From Gemmatimonadota bacterium (lineage in GTDB: Bacteria; Gemmatimonadota; Gemmatimonadetes; Longimicrobiales; Gaopeijiaceae), in NCBI GenBank assembly GCA_026713345.1, contig JAPOOQ010000118.1, positions 1 to 11,672 on the forward strand: a stretch of 11,672 nucleotides of DNA. The letters run 5' to 3'. Made by a program: the position numbers and the translations under genes. Shown here in pieces: positions 1 through 7,729 of this stretch (positions within the stretch are counted from its first letter, which is position 1; every line of letters begins with the position of its first letter). Below the pieces are notes generated by a model. It ran no database searches, was not told the origin of the DNA, and saw only the letters and a list, made by a program, of their open reading frames with translations.

Positions 1-98
1 CGGGCCGACAGGAAACGAGCCGCAAGCCCAACGGATCGGAAATAGTGCCGATACGGAGACTCCTCTCCAGCTCCATGTGGCGCCAGCGAGCCATGTGA
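1..98. other. Gene-free left margin
   Basis: This short stretch lies downstream of the histidine kinase stop. I see no convincing reading frame, promoter or repeat in it. It may be the start of an intergenic region cut by the window edge. Confidence 0.5.
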
Positions 99-118
99 AG
101 GGCGGACACCGCCGCCCT
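99..118 (-). terminator. Candidate hairpin terminator at the operon end
   Basis: A 7-bp perfect inverted repeat (AGGGCGG and CCGCCCT, 6-nt loop) begins at the last base of the kinase stop codon and runs downstream on the minus strand. The sequence after it (TTCACAT) is only weakly U-rich, so this is at best a poor intrinsic terminator. Its position at the end of a five-gene transcript supports the role. A chance GC-rich palindrome is the alternative. Confidence 0.35.
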
Positions 119-1488
119 CAACGGTCAGAATCCATGGGAAGCGCGATACTGGCCCGCGCGCCCCGGCCATCAGCCTGGTTCTCAAGCAGCAGAGTGCCCC
201 CGTGGCTCTCGGCGATCTGCCGTGACAATACGAGGCCAATCCCCGAGCCCCCGGACTTCGTGGTAAAAAAGGGCACGAACAGGTTGCTGGTGTCGCCAAG
301 CCCGGGCCCCTCGTCTTCGACCAGGACTTCCACCTTGTCGGCATGAACGTCCCATCCGAGCCGGATCCGTGCGCCTTCAGCCTCAAGTGTGGCGTCGGCC
401 GCGTTCCTTACAAGGTTGATGAGGGCTTGCTGGAGCTGATCGGCATCCGCGAGACAGGTAGCCGCGGGGCCCGCCACCACCTCCACTGGCACACGCGTCT
501 CCAGGTCGGCAACCATCCGTACGACACTGCCGATCGAGACTGGGGCAAGCCTGGGTGCTGGCAGCCGGGCGAGTTTCGCATAGGAAGCCATGAACCGCCC
601 CAGAGTCTCGGCCCGTGACGATATCACTGCCAGGCCACGCTCCACATCTTCCCTGGTCTCGGCGCGAAGCCGGCTGCGACTCAAGAGACTGTGGAGGCTG
701 CCCGAGATCGACTTGATGGGGGCGAGTGAATTGTTGATTTCGTGGGACAGCACCCGGATGATTCGTTTCCAGGCGTTGCGTTCCTCTTCATGCAGCGCCC
801 GGCTCAGATCCGAAAGCGCGATCAACCTGAGCGGATACCCCTCTTGGCGGACGACGCTGCGTCGGAGCTCCCAACGGCCCGACCCACCTGGAAACGAAAG
901 CTCCACAGTGCGCGGAGTAGTCCCGGTCAGCAGGCCGGAGAGACGCAGGTCCTCGGCCGTCTTGCCTATTAGCGGGTTCGCTGGTTGCCCGAGCAGTCTC
1001 TCTCCAGCGCGATTGACGAGGCGCAGCACCCTCTGCGGGTCGAAGGCCAGCACCACGATGTCGATTTCTTCCAAGACCTTGCGCAGTGTCTCCGTGGCCT
1101 CCACGGCTCCGAGCCTCTGCTCCCTCAGGATCTCCTCCAGAGAGTTGAGCTCCAGATAGGCCAGCGAAAGCGAATCGCGGGCGTCGCCCACTCTGGCCTT
1201 GATCGAGAAGTCGCCCTCACGCAGGGCCGCGAGCATGTTGGCGATGATCTCGAACGGACGGACGGCTTGGTTCTTTGCAGCGGCACTGAGCCCGAGCCAT
1301 CCGGCGACCAACAGCAGCGACAACGGCCACCGGACAACAGGGTCGAGGTCGCTCAGCCACAGCAACCAGAGTGCCGCGATGACGCCGGGAAGCCCCGCCA
1401 GCACGGTGAGGAGGAGAACCCGCTTGTCATGCCGCGCAACCGGCAATCTAAGCCTCATCCTGGCTCTTGACCTCCCGCTTCCCCTCAT
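118..1488 (-). CDS. NtrY-like membrane sensor histidine kinase
   Basis: This 456-residue sensor kinase probably phosphorylates the sigma-54 response regulator encoded two genes upstream in the same operon. Two hydrophobic segments (about 24-45 and 54-70) with only a short loop between them suggest membrane-proximal rather than large periplasmic sensing. They are followed by a HAMP-like region (75-125) and a PAS domain (about 130-230). The H box is LSHEINNSLAP with His249. The catalytic domain has the N box (LINLVRNAADA, Asn362), G1 (DEGPGL, 392-397), F box (FVPFFTTK) and G2 (GSGIGL, 414-419), so all motifs needed for activity are present. This TM-HAMP-PAS-kinase order is typical of NtrY/NtrB-like partners of NtrC-family regulators. 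The ATG overlaps the permease stop by 4 nt (ATGA) and is preceded by GGGAAGG, implying translational coupling. The signal it senses cannot be told from sequence. Confidence 0.95.
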   Translation of the reverse strand: MRGSGRSRARMRLRLPVARHDKRVLLLTVLAGLPGVIAALWLLWLSDLDPVVRWPLSLLLVAGWLGLSAAAKNQAVRPFEIIANMLAALREGDFSIKARVGDARDSLSLAYLELNSLEEILREQRLGAVEATETLRKVLEEIDIVVLAFDPQRVLRLVNRAGERLLGQPANPLIGKTAEDLRLSGLLTGTTPRTVELSFPGGSGRWELRRSVVRQEGYPLRLIALSDLSRALHEEERNAWKRIIRVLSHEINNSLAPIKSISGSLHSLLSRSRLRAETREDVERGLAVISSRAETLGRFMASYAKLARLPAPRLAPVSIGSVVRMVADLETRVPVEVVAGPAATCLADADQLQQALINLVRNAADATLEAEGARIRLGWDVHADKVEVLVEDEGPGLGDTSNLFVPFFTTKSGGSGIGLVLSRQIAESHGGTLLLENQADGRGARASIALPMDSDR

Positions 1489-3986
1489 TGCGACCTTCCC
1501 GAAGCGCCGTGCTGGATCAACTCAATCGCACGACGCCGGACCGTCGTCAGCGTTGGCGTCACGATGGCAGCGCCTGCGGCAAGCGCGACAGCCCCGAAAA
1601 CGATGAGCGCGGCTTCCAATCCCGGTGCCTCCCCCCCTGGGAGTGCAACCCGAGCGACCCGGACCGCTACCAGCCCACCGGCCAACCCGAAGGGAAGTCC
1701 TGCGATCAAACACATCGCACCTCGTCGGGAGAGGAACCAAATGAGGTTGAGCGGGCCGGCGCCCAGTGCCGAGCGAACGCCCGCTTCACGCGCCTGCGCA
1801 GCCACGAATCTGGCAGTTGTAGCGTAGACACCCGACAGGGCGAGCCCCATTGCCAAGAGACCAAGGATGGTAGCAACCCAGGTGCCGGCTGCCCACGGTC
1901 GCTTGAGTTCGGCGAGCCGGAGCTCAAGTGAAGACAGGCCGGCGGATGCGATTCCGGGATCAAGGCCGTTGATCGCGCTCTTGAGATCTGACGCGATCTC
2001 GTCAACCGGGCCTTCACCCTGAGCCAGCACATAGAGATGAGGCAGCACTTGACCGTCGATCTGTCCGTAGGGGACATACACCGCGGGCGCGACCGGCCCG
2101 GCTAGGCCACCCTGGGCAACCCCGTCGACGACTCCAACGATGCGGCGCGGTTGGCCGGGCCACGGTGTCAGGACCAGGTCCCGCCCGACAGCCTCCTGAT
2201 CACTGAACAGCACCCGTCTGAGTTCCCGGCTGATCACCGCGACTGGAGGGGCTGCGGGGTCGTCCAGGCCGTCGAATCCCTGGCCCTCGACGAAATCGAT
2301 GGAGAGCGTCCGGAAATACGATCCGGCGATAGCGTTGAAGGTGACCGCGATGTCGCCGGATTCGGTGCCCGTACCAGGGTCAGGTGGGAGCACATAGGTG
2401 CCGCCCACCCTGTCGATGATCGGAAGCCTGATGGTGGCACCGGCCGACGACACCCGACGCGATGCGTCGACTCGGTCCAGCACCGACTGGAGGAACGCAC
2501 TTCGGTCCGCGACGGTGGCATACCGATCGAAGGGCAGCGTAAACTCGGCCACCGCAACGCCCTCAGGCTCGAAGCCCCGATCGGTCGATCGTAGCTCCAC
2601 GTATTCTCCTGTCAGGACCCACGATGCCGTTCCGATCACGATCGCAAGTGCCACCTGGGCGGATACGAAGACGGTGTGCGCCCGACCCCGGCTCCCGATT
2701 CGGCCCGCCGTCCCGAGACCTCTCAGCCGAGCCGCGAGATCTAGCCCAGCAGCTCGCCGGGCGGGCCACACGACCGTCAGCACGCCCGTGCCCATCGCCA
2801 CGAGAAGACAGAAAACGAGCGACCGCAGGTCCAGACTGAACACCCAGAAGGAGCTGATCGACTCAGGCAGGAACAAATTGATGACGGAAAGACTCAGCGC
2901 ACCCATCGCCAGTGCGGCGACACTGGCGCAAACCACGATGATGGCGACTTCTCCCATGAGCTGCGTCAGCAAGTCTCCCGGTGCCGCGCCATTGGCGGTG
3001 CGTATCACGAACTCCCTCTCTCGAATGACGGTGGCAACGAGTAGAAGCGAAGTCAGGTTCGCGCAGATGATCAGGACCACCAGCCCAGTCAGGACAAACA
3101 GCAAGGTGAGGCTTGAGCGGATGTCTCGGACGAGCCACTCCTTGATCGTAGACAGCGGGAAGGTCAGCCCCTCGTTCACCGCCGGGACGACACTCCTGTA
3201 GAGTGACGCCACGCCGTTCGCGTCCGCCTGTGCGTCCTCGAGCGAGCGGCCCGGCTCGACGCGTCCGATCACTCCAAGCCGGAAACTGCCCCAATCTTCG
3301 GACGCCTGTTCCCCGAACACCATTGGGACCCATACATCCGTTCGCATAGGGAAGTCGAACCCTGCCGACGCTATCCCCACGACCGTGACTCGTCGCCCCT
3401 CCAGGAAGATGGATCTACCGACAAGACTCGGGCGAGCACCGAACGCCTCCCTCCAGAGCCGTTCGCTGACGAATACAGCATTTCCGTGTTCCAGGATCCC
3501 AAACTCGGTGGGAGGAACGAGATCTTCCTCGGCCAGGGTCCTTCCCAAGCTCGGGTGAGTAGGGACGACCCGAAAAAAGCTGGGAGTTACCCGTGCAGCA
3601 CGAACGAGACGTGGTTCCTCCCTTTCATCGATCATCGTGAGTTCGATGGGCTGAAACGCAGCCAAGGGCTTGAGGGTTCTCAGGCTCTGCTGCAGTGCCA
3701 GGTAGCCGGCCGGGGATACGGAGTTCAGCCCCGCACCTAGTCGCGGGTTACGCTGCGAGAGCATCATGATCCCCTCGGATTCGGGGATGGGAAGCGGAGC
3801 AATGAGGACCTGGTGGACGACGGAGAACAGGGCAGTGTTGAGGCCGACCCCCAAACCGAGGGTGGCCACCGCAAACAGGCTGAAGGCCGGGTGTCGTCGC
3901 AGCCGTCGCAGCCCGTCGCGCATCGTCCGCCTCAAGACGCTCTCAAAGCGCCGACCCGTTATCCGACGAGCCAGGTCCCTAGTCAT
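1485..3986 (-). CDS. Duplicated MacB/FtsX-type ABC transporter permease (ADOP-like)
   Basis: This 833-residue inner-membrane permease has two MacB_PCD-FtsX units in one chain, the layout of the so-called acidobacterial duplicated orphan permeases. An N-terminal basic stretch leads into TM1 (about 35-57, with LGLGVGLNTALFSVV, the hallmark N-terminal signature). A periplasmic domain (about 65-285) follows, then three TMs (about 291-319, 345-371, 388-408), a second unit opening with a TM at 438-460, another periplasmic domain (about 465-695) and three last TMs (about 701-721, 757-782, 792-812). The conserved FtsX cytoplasmic motif is clear in the second half (REAGVRSALGA, 733-743) and degenerate in the first (VIRTANGA). 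MacB-type proteins transmit ATP-driven motion across the membrane rather than passing substrate through themselves. Unlike true orphans, this gene shares an operon with an ATPase and an adaptor. Its start overlaps the regulator stop by 8 nt. The substrate is unknown. Confidence 0.94.
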   Translation of the reverse strand: MTRDLARRITGRRFESVLRRTMRDGLRRLRRHPAFSLFAVATLGLGVGLNTALFSVVHQVLIAPLPIPESEGIMMLSQRNPRLGAGLNSVSPAGYLALQQSLRTLKPLAAFQPIELTMIDEREEPRLVRAARVTPSFFRVVPTHPSLGRTLAEEDLVPPTEFGILEHGNAVFVSERLWREAFGARPSLVGRSIFLEGRRVTVVGIASAGFDFPMRTDVWVPMVFGEQASEDWGSFRLGVIGRVEPGRSLEDAQADANGVASLYRSVVPAVNEGLTFPLSTIKEWLVRDIRSSLTLLFVLTGLVVLIICANLTSLLLVATVIREREFVIRTANGAAPGDLLTQLMGEVAIIVVCASVAALAMGALSLSVINLFLPESISSFWVFSLDLRSLVFCLLVAMGTGVLTVVWPARRAAGLDLAARLRGLGTAGRIGSRGRAHTVFVSAQVALAIVIGTASWVLTGEYVELRSTDRGFEPEGVAVAEFTLPFDRYATVADRSAFLQSVLDRVDASRRVSSAGATIRLPIIDRVGGTYVLPPDPGTGTESGDIAVTFNAIAGSYFRTLSIDFVEGQGFDGLDDPAAPPVAVISRELRRVLFSDQEAVGRDLVLTPWPGQPRRIVGVVDGVAQGGLAGPVAPAVYVPYGQIDGQVLPHLYVLAQGEGPVDEIASDLKSAINGLDPGIASAGLSSLELRLAELKRPWAAGTWVATILGLLAMGLALSGVYATTARFVAAQAREAGVRSALGAGPLNLIWFLSRRGAMCLIAGLPFGLAGGLVAVRVARVALPGGEAPGLEAALIVFGAVALAAGAAIVTPTLTTVRRRAIELIQHGASGRSQ

Positions 3987-5343
3987 CGTCCTGAGCCTTC
4001 ATGCGCTGTAGCCGCCGGTAAAGGGCGCTGCGAGTGAGTCCAAGCGCCCGCGCCGCCTGAGTCACATTGCCATCGTGGCGGTCAAGTGCCTTCCGGATGA
4101 GGATCCGCTCGGCCTCCTCCAGCGTAACGTCGGTTAGAGCCAGCGAATCCCCTTCGCGTCCGCGGAGCTGCAGGTCGGCCACCCTTATGCGCGAGCCGCG
4201 TGCCATCAGCACCGCACGCTCCACCGCATGCTGGAGCTCACGCACGTTGCCTGGCCAAGCGTGCGCCGAAAGTGCCGCCTCGGCCTTCGCCGAAAAGGCG
4301 ACGATGGCTCGCCCGTATCGGGCTGCTTGCCTCCCAAGAAAGTGCCGAGCGAGTAGCGGGATGTCTTTACGACGGTCCCGAAGTGGCGGAAGTTCTATCT
4401 CGACCGTGTTCAACCGGTACAGGAGGTCCTCGCGGAAGTCACCTCTTGCCACCGACTCGCCAAGGCTGGCATTGGTGGCGGAGATGACGCGCACATCCAC
4501 GCGCCGAACCTTCGAAGAACCAACCCGCTGGATTTCCCCTGTCTCGAGCACTCGCAAGAACTTGGCCTGCTGCTGCAGCGATACGTTGGCGATCTCATCA
4601 AGAAACAGCGTCCCTTGGTGGGCGAGTTCGAAGCAGCCGACCCGCTCGGCCTTGGCGTCGGTGAAAGCGCCTTTGACATGCCCGAAGATCTCGCTCTCGA
4701 AAACCCCTTCGGCAAACCCTCCGGCGTTTACGGTGACCAGGTCGTACCCGGCTCGATTCGACACTGCATGCAACCATCGAGCAACCACCTCCTTACCGGT
4801 CCCATGCTCCCCGGTAATCAGCACGTTCGCGTCCGAGGGACCGATGCGCTCGATGATTTTCAGCACCGGTTGCATCGCTTTGGATTCGGCGATCAGTCTT
4901 GGCGCGCTCTCCCCTCGCAGCCGGATGTTCTCGGTCTCGAGACGCTGGGCACGCCGCAACGCCCGCGCGAGCTCCACCTGCGTCTTTATCATGGCGAGCA
5001 GCCGCTCATTGTCCCACGGCTTCTCGATGTAGTCGCGCGCTCCCAGGCGCATCGCCTCCACAGCTCCGCTCACACTTGCCCACGCGGTCATGGTGACCAC
5101 GGGCAGAGTCTCGTCCAGTTGGCGCAGGTCGCCGAGCAGACCCAGCCCTTCCTTTCCGGAGGTGGTGTCGCGGGTGTAGTTCAGATCGAGCAGCACCAGA
5201 TCGAAATCGCCCTTCTCGACTGCGCGCCGCACCGCATCTGGCGACGTGACAGCCTTAGTCTCGAAGCCCTCGCCCTTCAACAGCAGTCGGAGAGCTTCAA
5301 GAATGTCCGTCTGGTCATCTGCGATCAGAATTCGAGCTGCCAT
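3979..5343 (-). CDS. NtrC-family sigma-54-dependent response regulator
   Basis: This 454-residue cytoplasmic activator has three domains. The receiver (1-120) carries the acidic pair D9/D10, phosphoacceptor D53, T86 and K108. The AAA+ domain (about 148-380) has Walker A GEHGTGKE (178-185), Walker B LFLDEI (246-251) and the arginine-bearing REDLLYRL segment (304-311). The C-terminal Fis-type helix-turn-helix is GNVTQAARALGLTRSALYRR (425-444). The sigma-54-contacting loop reads GAFTDA (225-230) instead of GAFTGA. The start has an AAGG Shine-Dalgarno 7 nt upstream. A 30-nt gap separates it from the ATPase gene and contains a weak 5-bp inverted repeat (5360-5375). It sits between the ATPase and permease genes, and its likely kinase is the last gene of the operon. 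The sigma-54-type promoter in front of the operon suggests it activates its own transcription; this last point is inference. Confidence 0.97.
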   Translation of the reverse strand: MAARILIADDQTDILEALRLLLKGEGFETKAVTSPDAVRRAVEKGDFDLVLLDLNYTRDTTSGKEGLGLLGDLRQLDETLPVVTMTAWASVSGAVEAMRLGARDYIEKPWDNERLLAMIKTQVELARALRRAQRLETENIRLRGESAPRLIAESKAMQPVLKIIERIGPSDANVLITGEHGTGKEVVARWLHAVSNRAGYDLVTVNAGGFAEGVFESEIFGHVKGAFTDAKAERVGCFELAHQGTLFLDEIANVSLQQQAKFLRVLETGEIQRVGSSKVRRVDVRVISATNASLGESVARGDFREDLLYRLNTVEIELPPLRDRRKDIPLLARHFLGRQAARYGRAIVAFSAKAEAALSAHAWPGNVRELQHAVERAVLMARGSRIRVADLQLRGREGDSLALTDVTLEEAERILIRKALDRHDGNVTQAARALGLTRSALYRRLQRMKAQDDD

Positions 5344-5373
5344 AAGGTTGCCTTGCCTCAGGTCAGGATCGAC

Positions 5374-6081
5374 CTAATCCAGCGCTTGCTGCTGCGCTTG
5401 GTCTTCACTGACGACCTGCCCGTCAAAGAGGTGGACGGTCCTGTCGGCCATGTGCGAGTATCGCGGATCGTGCGTCACCATGCAGATCGTTGCGCCATCG
5501 TCGTGCAACTCCTTGAGCAACCCCATCACTGCGCTTCCGTTCCGGGAGTCGAGGTTCCCCGTCGGCTCATCCGCCAGCAGGATGAGCGGCTTGCCGACGA
5601 TCGCGCGCGCAACTGCCACACGCTGCTGCTGGCCACCCGACAACTGGTTCGGGTAGTGCCGCGTGCGGTGAGCAAGCCCCACTCGCTCGAGTGATGCCTG
5701 CACGCGCTCCTTTCGTTCCGCGGCCCCCGTCCCGCGATACGTGAGCGGCAATTCGACATTCTCGTACACCGTAAGGTCGCCAATGAGGTTGAACGCCTGG
5801 AAGATGAAGCCGATCGCCTGATTGCGGACTCGGGCCCGCAGGCCCGCATCCAGGCTCTCAGCCGACGTACCGTCGAGCATGTATTGCCCGCTCGTGGGGC
5901 TGTCCAGCAGTCCCAGAATCGACAGGAGCGTCGTCTTGCCGCAACCCGATGGACCCGCAATCGACACGTACTCGCCGCTCCGTATCGACAGATTGATGTT
6001 GAACAGCGCGTGCGTCTCCACCTCTTCGGCCAGAAAGACCTTGCCCACGCCGTCCAATCGGATGATCGCTTGATCGGTCAT
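5374..6081 (-). CDS. ABC transporter ATP-binding protein, MacB/LolD type
   Basis: This 235-residue cytoplasmic ATPase powers the neighbouring permease. It has Walker A GPSGCGKT (43-50), the Q loop IFQAFNL (Gln95), signature LSGGQQQR (147-154), Walker B LILLADEP (Asp171, catalytic Glu172), the D loop (GNLDS) and the switch His204 (VTHD). IFQ.FNL followed by ADEPTGNLDS is typical of the MacB/LolD/FtsE group. The frame stays open to 6132, but the extra residues look unlike the family. A strong AAGGAG lies 4 nt before a first ATG (6084) and 7 nt before a second (6081), and I chose the second. That Shine-Dalgarno overlaps the adaptor's stop codon, so the two genes are tightly linked. In true MacB the ATPase is fused to the permease; here they are separate proteins, with the regulator gene between them. 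Confidence 0.95.
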   Translation of the reverse strand: MTDQAIIRLDGVGKVFLAEEVETHALFNINLSIRSGEYVSIAGPSGCGKTTLLSILGLLDSPTSGQYMLDGTSAESLDAGLRARVRNQAIGFIFQAFNLIGDLTVYENVELPLTYRGTGAAERKERVQASLERVGLAHRTRHYPNQLSGGQQQRVAVARAIVGKPLILLADEPTGNLDSRNGSAVMGLLKELHDDGATICMVTHDPRYSHMADRTVHLFDGQVVSEDQAQQQALD

Positions 6082-6092
6082 CATCGTGCTCC

Positions 6093-7361
6093 TTAGCGAC
6101 TCCTTAGCCTTACCCGGTCGAATCCATCCCACTGGGACATGTCCGACAGAATCACGACATCGCCTGGGCGCAGTCCCTCGCGCACCTCGACGTCGTTCAC
6201 CGAACTCGCGCCGAGGCGGACTGTGACTCGCTCGGCAAACCGCCCGTCCTCGACCACTTTGAAGAGGCTCATCTGCTGGTTGGCTCCCCCAAATGTTGGA
6301 CGGCCCATGTGGATCACATCGTCGAGGCGCTCGACGATGACGTTGCCGTCAACGCTGAGATCGGGGCGGGCCGACGGCGGCAGGTCCGGCGGAAGTGCGA
6401 CATCAATCGTCACGCTTCCACTGCGGACCGCCGGATCGATACGCACGACCCGCCCCTGAATCGTGTCCGTCCGGGTGTCGATCATCGCCACCTGCCCGAC
6501 GACGATTTCCTGGGCTTGCGTCTGCGGTATGCGGATTTCCGCCTTCAGGCGGCCCGGAACCACGACTCGTGAAAGGGCCTGCCCCGACTGCACCCATTGT
6601 CCCTCCTGGAGCGGAATGTCAAGCGGCGCCAACACGCCGCTCACCGGCGCGGTCACGTGCATCGATTGGATTCGATCCAGGCTGAACTGAACCAGATCGG
6701 CGAGGCGCGTGATCTGTTCCTCTCGAGCGCTGACTTGCTCCTGTGACGTGCCCAGGATCACGTCAAGGCGCTCTTCCTCGGTTTCCAGACGCAGCCGGAG
6801 GGCTTCCACCGATTCGCGTGCCCGGTCCAGGTCAGCCTGCGCGACGAGATCCGGACTTGCTTTGAAGAGCTGTTGATTGATCCGATGGATTCGCTCCGCC
6901 TCGAGGTAGTCTGCGCGGACGGTTGCTGTTGTGGCACGCTGTTGAAGCTCCTGCAGCTTGAGGTTGGTTCGCAGTTGTACGACGTTCACGTGGGCCTCCG
7001 ACAGATGCTGCTGGGCCTGCAACAGTTGCATATCCACATCCGGATTACTCAGGCGCATGATGACATCGCCGGCCGAGACGTGGGCACCGGGCAACGACAG
7101 GATCTGCTCGATGCGCCCAGCGGTCAACGCGGTGATCCAGCGCATCTGCTCCGGCACAAGGGTGCCCGGGCCACGTACCTTTCGGATCAAGGTCCCGTGC
7201 GCGACCGTGTCGCTCCAGACCATGGCGGTATCCATGGTCGGGGCTCCCGATGGAAGCAGTTGCCATCCGAAGACGGCAATGGCGAGCGTGACAATGCCTG
7301 TGGCACCCCACGCCAACCTCTTGTTCCGCTTCTCAGAGCGGGTGTCGCGAATGATGTCCAA
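6093..7361 (-). CDS. HlyD/MacA-type periplasmic adaptor subunit
   Basis: This 422-residue membrane-fusion protein should link the inner-membrane ABC permease to an outer-membrane channel. A short basic cytoplasmic tail precedes one signal anchor (about 17-36). A first half-lipoyl segment (about 75-107, LPGAHVSAGDVIMRLSNPDV) leads into a long helical hairpin rich in Leu, Gln, Glu and Arg (about 108-232). The second half-lipoyl segment follows (VTAPVSGVL, 236-244), then beta-barrel and membrane-proximal domains ending in a GLRPGDVVIL motif (396-405), common in RND/MacA adaptors. The start codon is TTG, supported by a perfect AAGGAG 6 nt upstream; no ATG upstream fits better. It is the first gene of the operon, about 70 nt downstream of the inferred sigma-54 transcription start. 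No outer-membrane factor gene is present, so TolC-like partners must be encoded elsewhere. Confidence 0.93.
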   Translation of the reverse strand: MDIIRDTRSEKRNKRLAWGATGIVTLAIAVFGWQLLPSGAPTMDTAMVWSDTVAHGTLIRKVRGPGTLVPEQMRWITALTAGRIEQILSLPGAHVSAGDVIMRLSNPDVDMQLLQAQQHLSEAHVNVVQLRTNLKLQELQQRATTATVRADYLEAERIHRINQQLFKASPDLVAQADLDRARESVEALRLRLETEEERLDVILGTSQEQVSAREEQITRLADLVQFSLDRIQSMHVTAPVSGVLAPLDIPLQEGQWVQSGQALSRVVVPGRLKAEIRIPQTQAQEIVVGQVAMIDTRTDTIQGRVVRIDPAVRSGSVTIDVALPPDLPPSARPDLSVDGNVIVERLDDVIHMGRPTFGGANQQMSLFKVVEDGRFAERVTVRLGASSVNDVEVREGLRPGDVVILSDMSQWDGFDRVRLRSR

Positions 7362-7367
7362 GCGTCG

Positions 7368-7373
7368 CTCCTT
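7368..7373 (-). promoter_or_regulatory. Shine-Dalgarno deciding a TTG start
   Basis: On the minus strand this reads AAGGAG, the full consensus, 6 nt before TTG at 7361-7359. It fixes the rare TTG start codon of the adaptor gene. The weak start codon combined with a perfect ribosome site may set the adaptor level relative to the downstream proteins. Confidence 0.75.
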
Positions 7374-7443
7374 CGGGTTCTCCCCCCGTGGTCAGGACAA
7401 CCGCATCCGACTCTCCCCTGACCGTGCTTGATGGTGAAGTTAG

Positions 7444-7458
7444 GAAATCTTCGTGCCA
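7444..7458 (-). promoter_or_regulatory. Candidate sigma-54 (-24/-12) promoter
   Basis: Read on the minus strand, the -24 element is a perfect TGGCACG (7458-7452). A 4-nt spacer AAGA follows, then TTTC where the consensus is TTGC, giving one mismatch in the -12 element. The preceding bases CT also fit the extended consensus. The predicted start is near 7432, giving a leader of about 70 nt to the TTG of the adaptor. I scanned the rest of the window for TGGCAC-type elements with a correct -12 and found no comparable hit. A sigma-54 activator encoded in this same operon strengthens the call. Confidence 0.55.
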
Positions 7459-7560
7459 AGACGCTGCGATATTCCGTATTGCAATGTATGGCAACGTGTT
7501 AGAGGCCATGACAACAGATGAAGGACCAAGACGGGCGTGGCCGATAATGGGACCGCTCGT

Positions 7561-7581
7561 TTCGATATCGAACACAGTTCG
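7561..7581. promoter_or_regulatory. Overlapping palindromes, candidate enhancer for the response regulator
   Basis: A perfect 12-bp palindrome, TTCGATATCGAA (7561-7572), overlaps a second inverted repeat, CGAAC and GTTCG with a 3-nt spacer (7569-7581). The pair repeats the half-site TTCG/CGAA three or four times in 21 bp. It lies about 103 bp upstream of the -24 element, within the range usual for NtrC-type activator sites. Dimeric Fis-type HTH activators bind such paired dyads. Binding by this regulator is inference. Confidence 0.4.
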
Positions 7582-7682
7582 GCGGATTGCTCGGCGCGTA
7601 AACGGGTGACTGGTGAGCTATCTGGATTGCCACCCCGAGAAGGTGGGCCGCGCGGTCGTCCGCTCCCTTCTCAGACAGAGCG

Positions 7683-7711
7683 TGGCCGCCGAGGCGATCA
7701 TGTCGCGGCCA
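7683..7711 (-). terminator. Possible hairpin downstream of the broken beta-propeller gene
   Basis: A 7-bp inverted repeat (TGGCCGC and GCGGCCA, 15-nt loop) starts about 19 nt after the stop of the minus-strand beta-propeller pseudogene. There is no U-tract after it on the minus strand, so intrinsic termination is doubtful. Its position between two same-strand transcription units is the main support. Confidence 0.2.
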
Positions 7712-7729
7712 TGCGAGATGTTCACCCCT

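Larger units (their letters stand above)
7362..7729. other. Intergenic control region upstream of the efflux operon
   Basis: This 368-bp gap has no convincing gene. The part nearest the adaptor (about 7430-7520) is visibly richer in A+T than the flanking genes, as promoter DNA often is. It holds a Shine-Dalgarno, a sigma-54-like promoter, the small palindrome ATTGCAAT (7478-7485), the palindrome pair at 7561-7581 and a hairpin at 7683-7711. These are listed separately where supportable. Confidence 0.6.

Noticed and set aside
590..1606. Several long plus-strand open frames opposite the kinase gene.
   Set aside because: They are antisense to a protein with all kinase motifs in place, are Arg/Ser-rich as antisense frames in GC-rich DNA usually are, and show no domains.
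4067..5694. Long plus-strand open frames (321 and 359 codons) opposite the response regulator and ATPase.
   Set aside because: They mirror conserved coding sequence on the other strand and have no recognisable family features.
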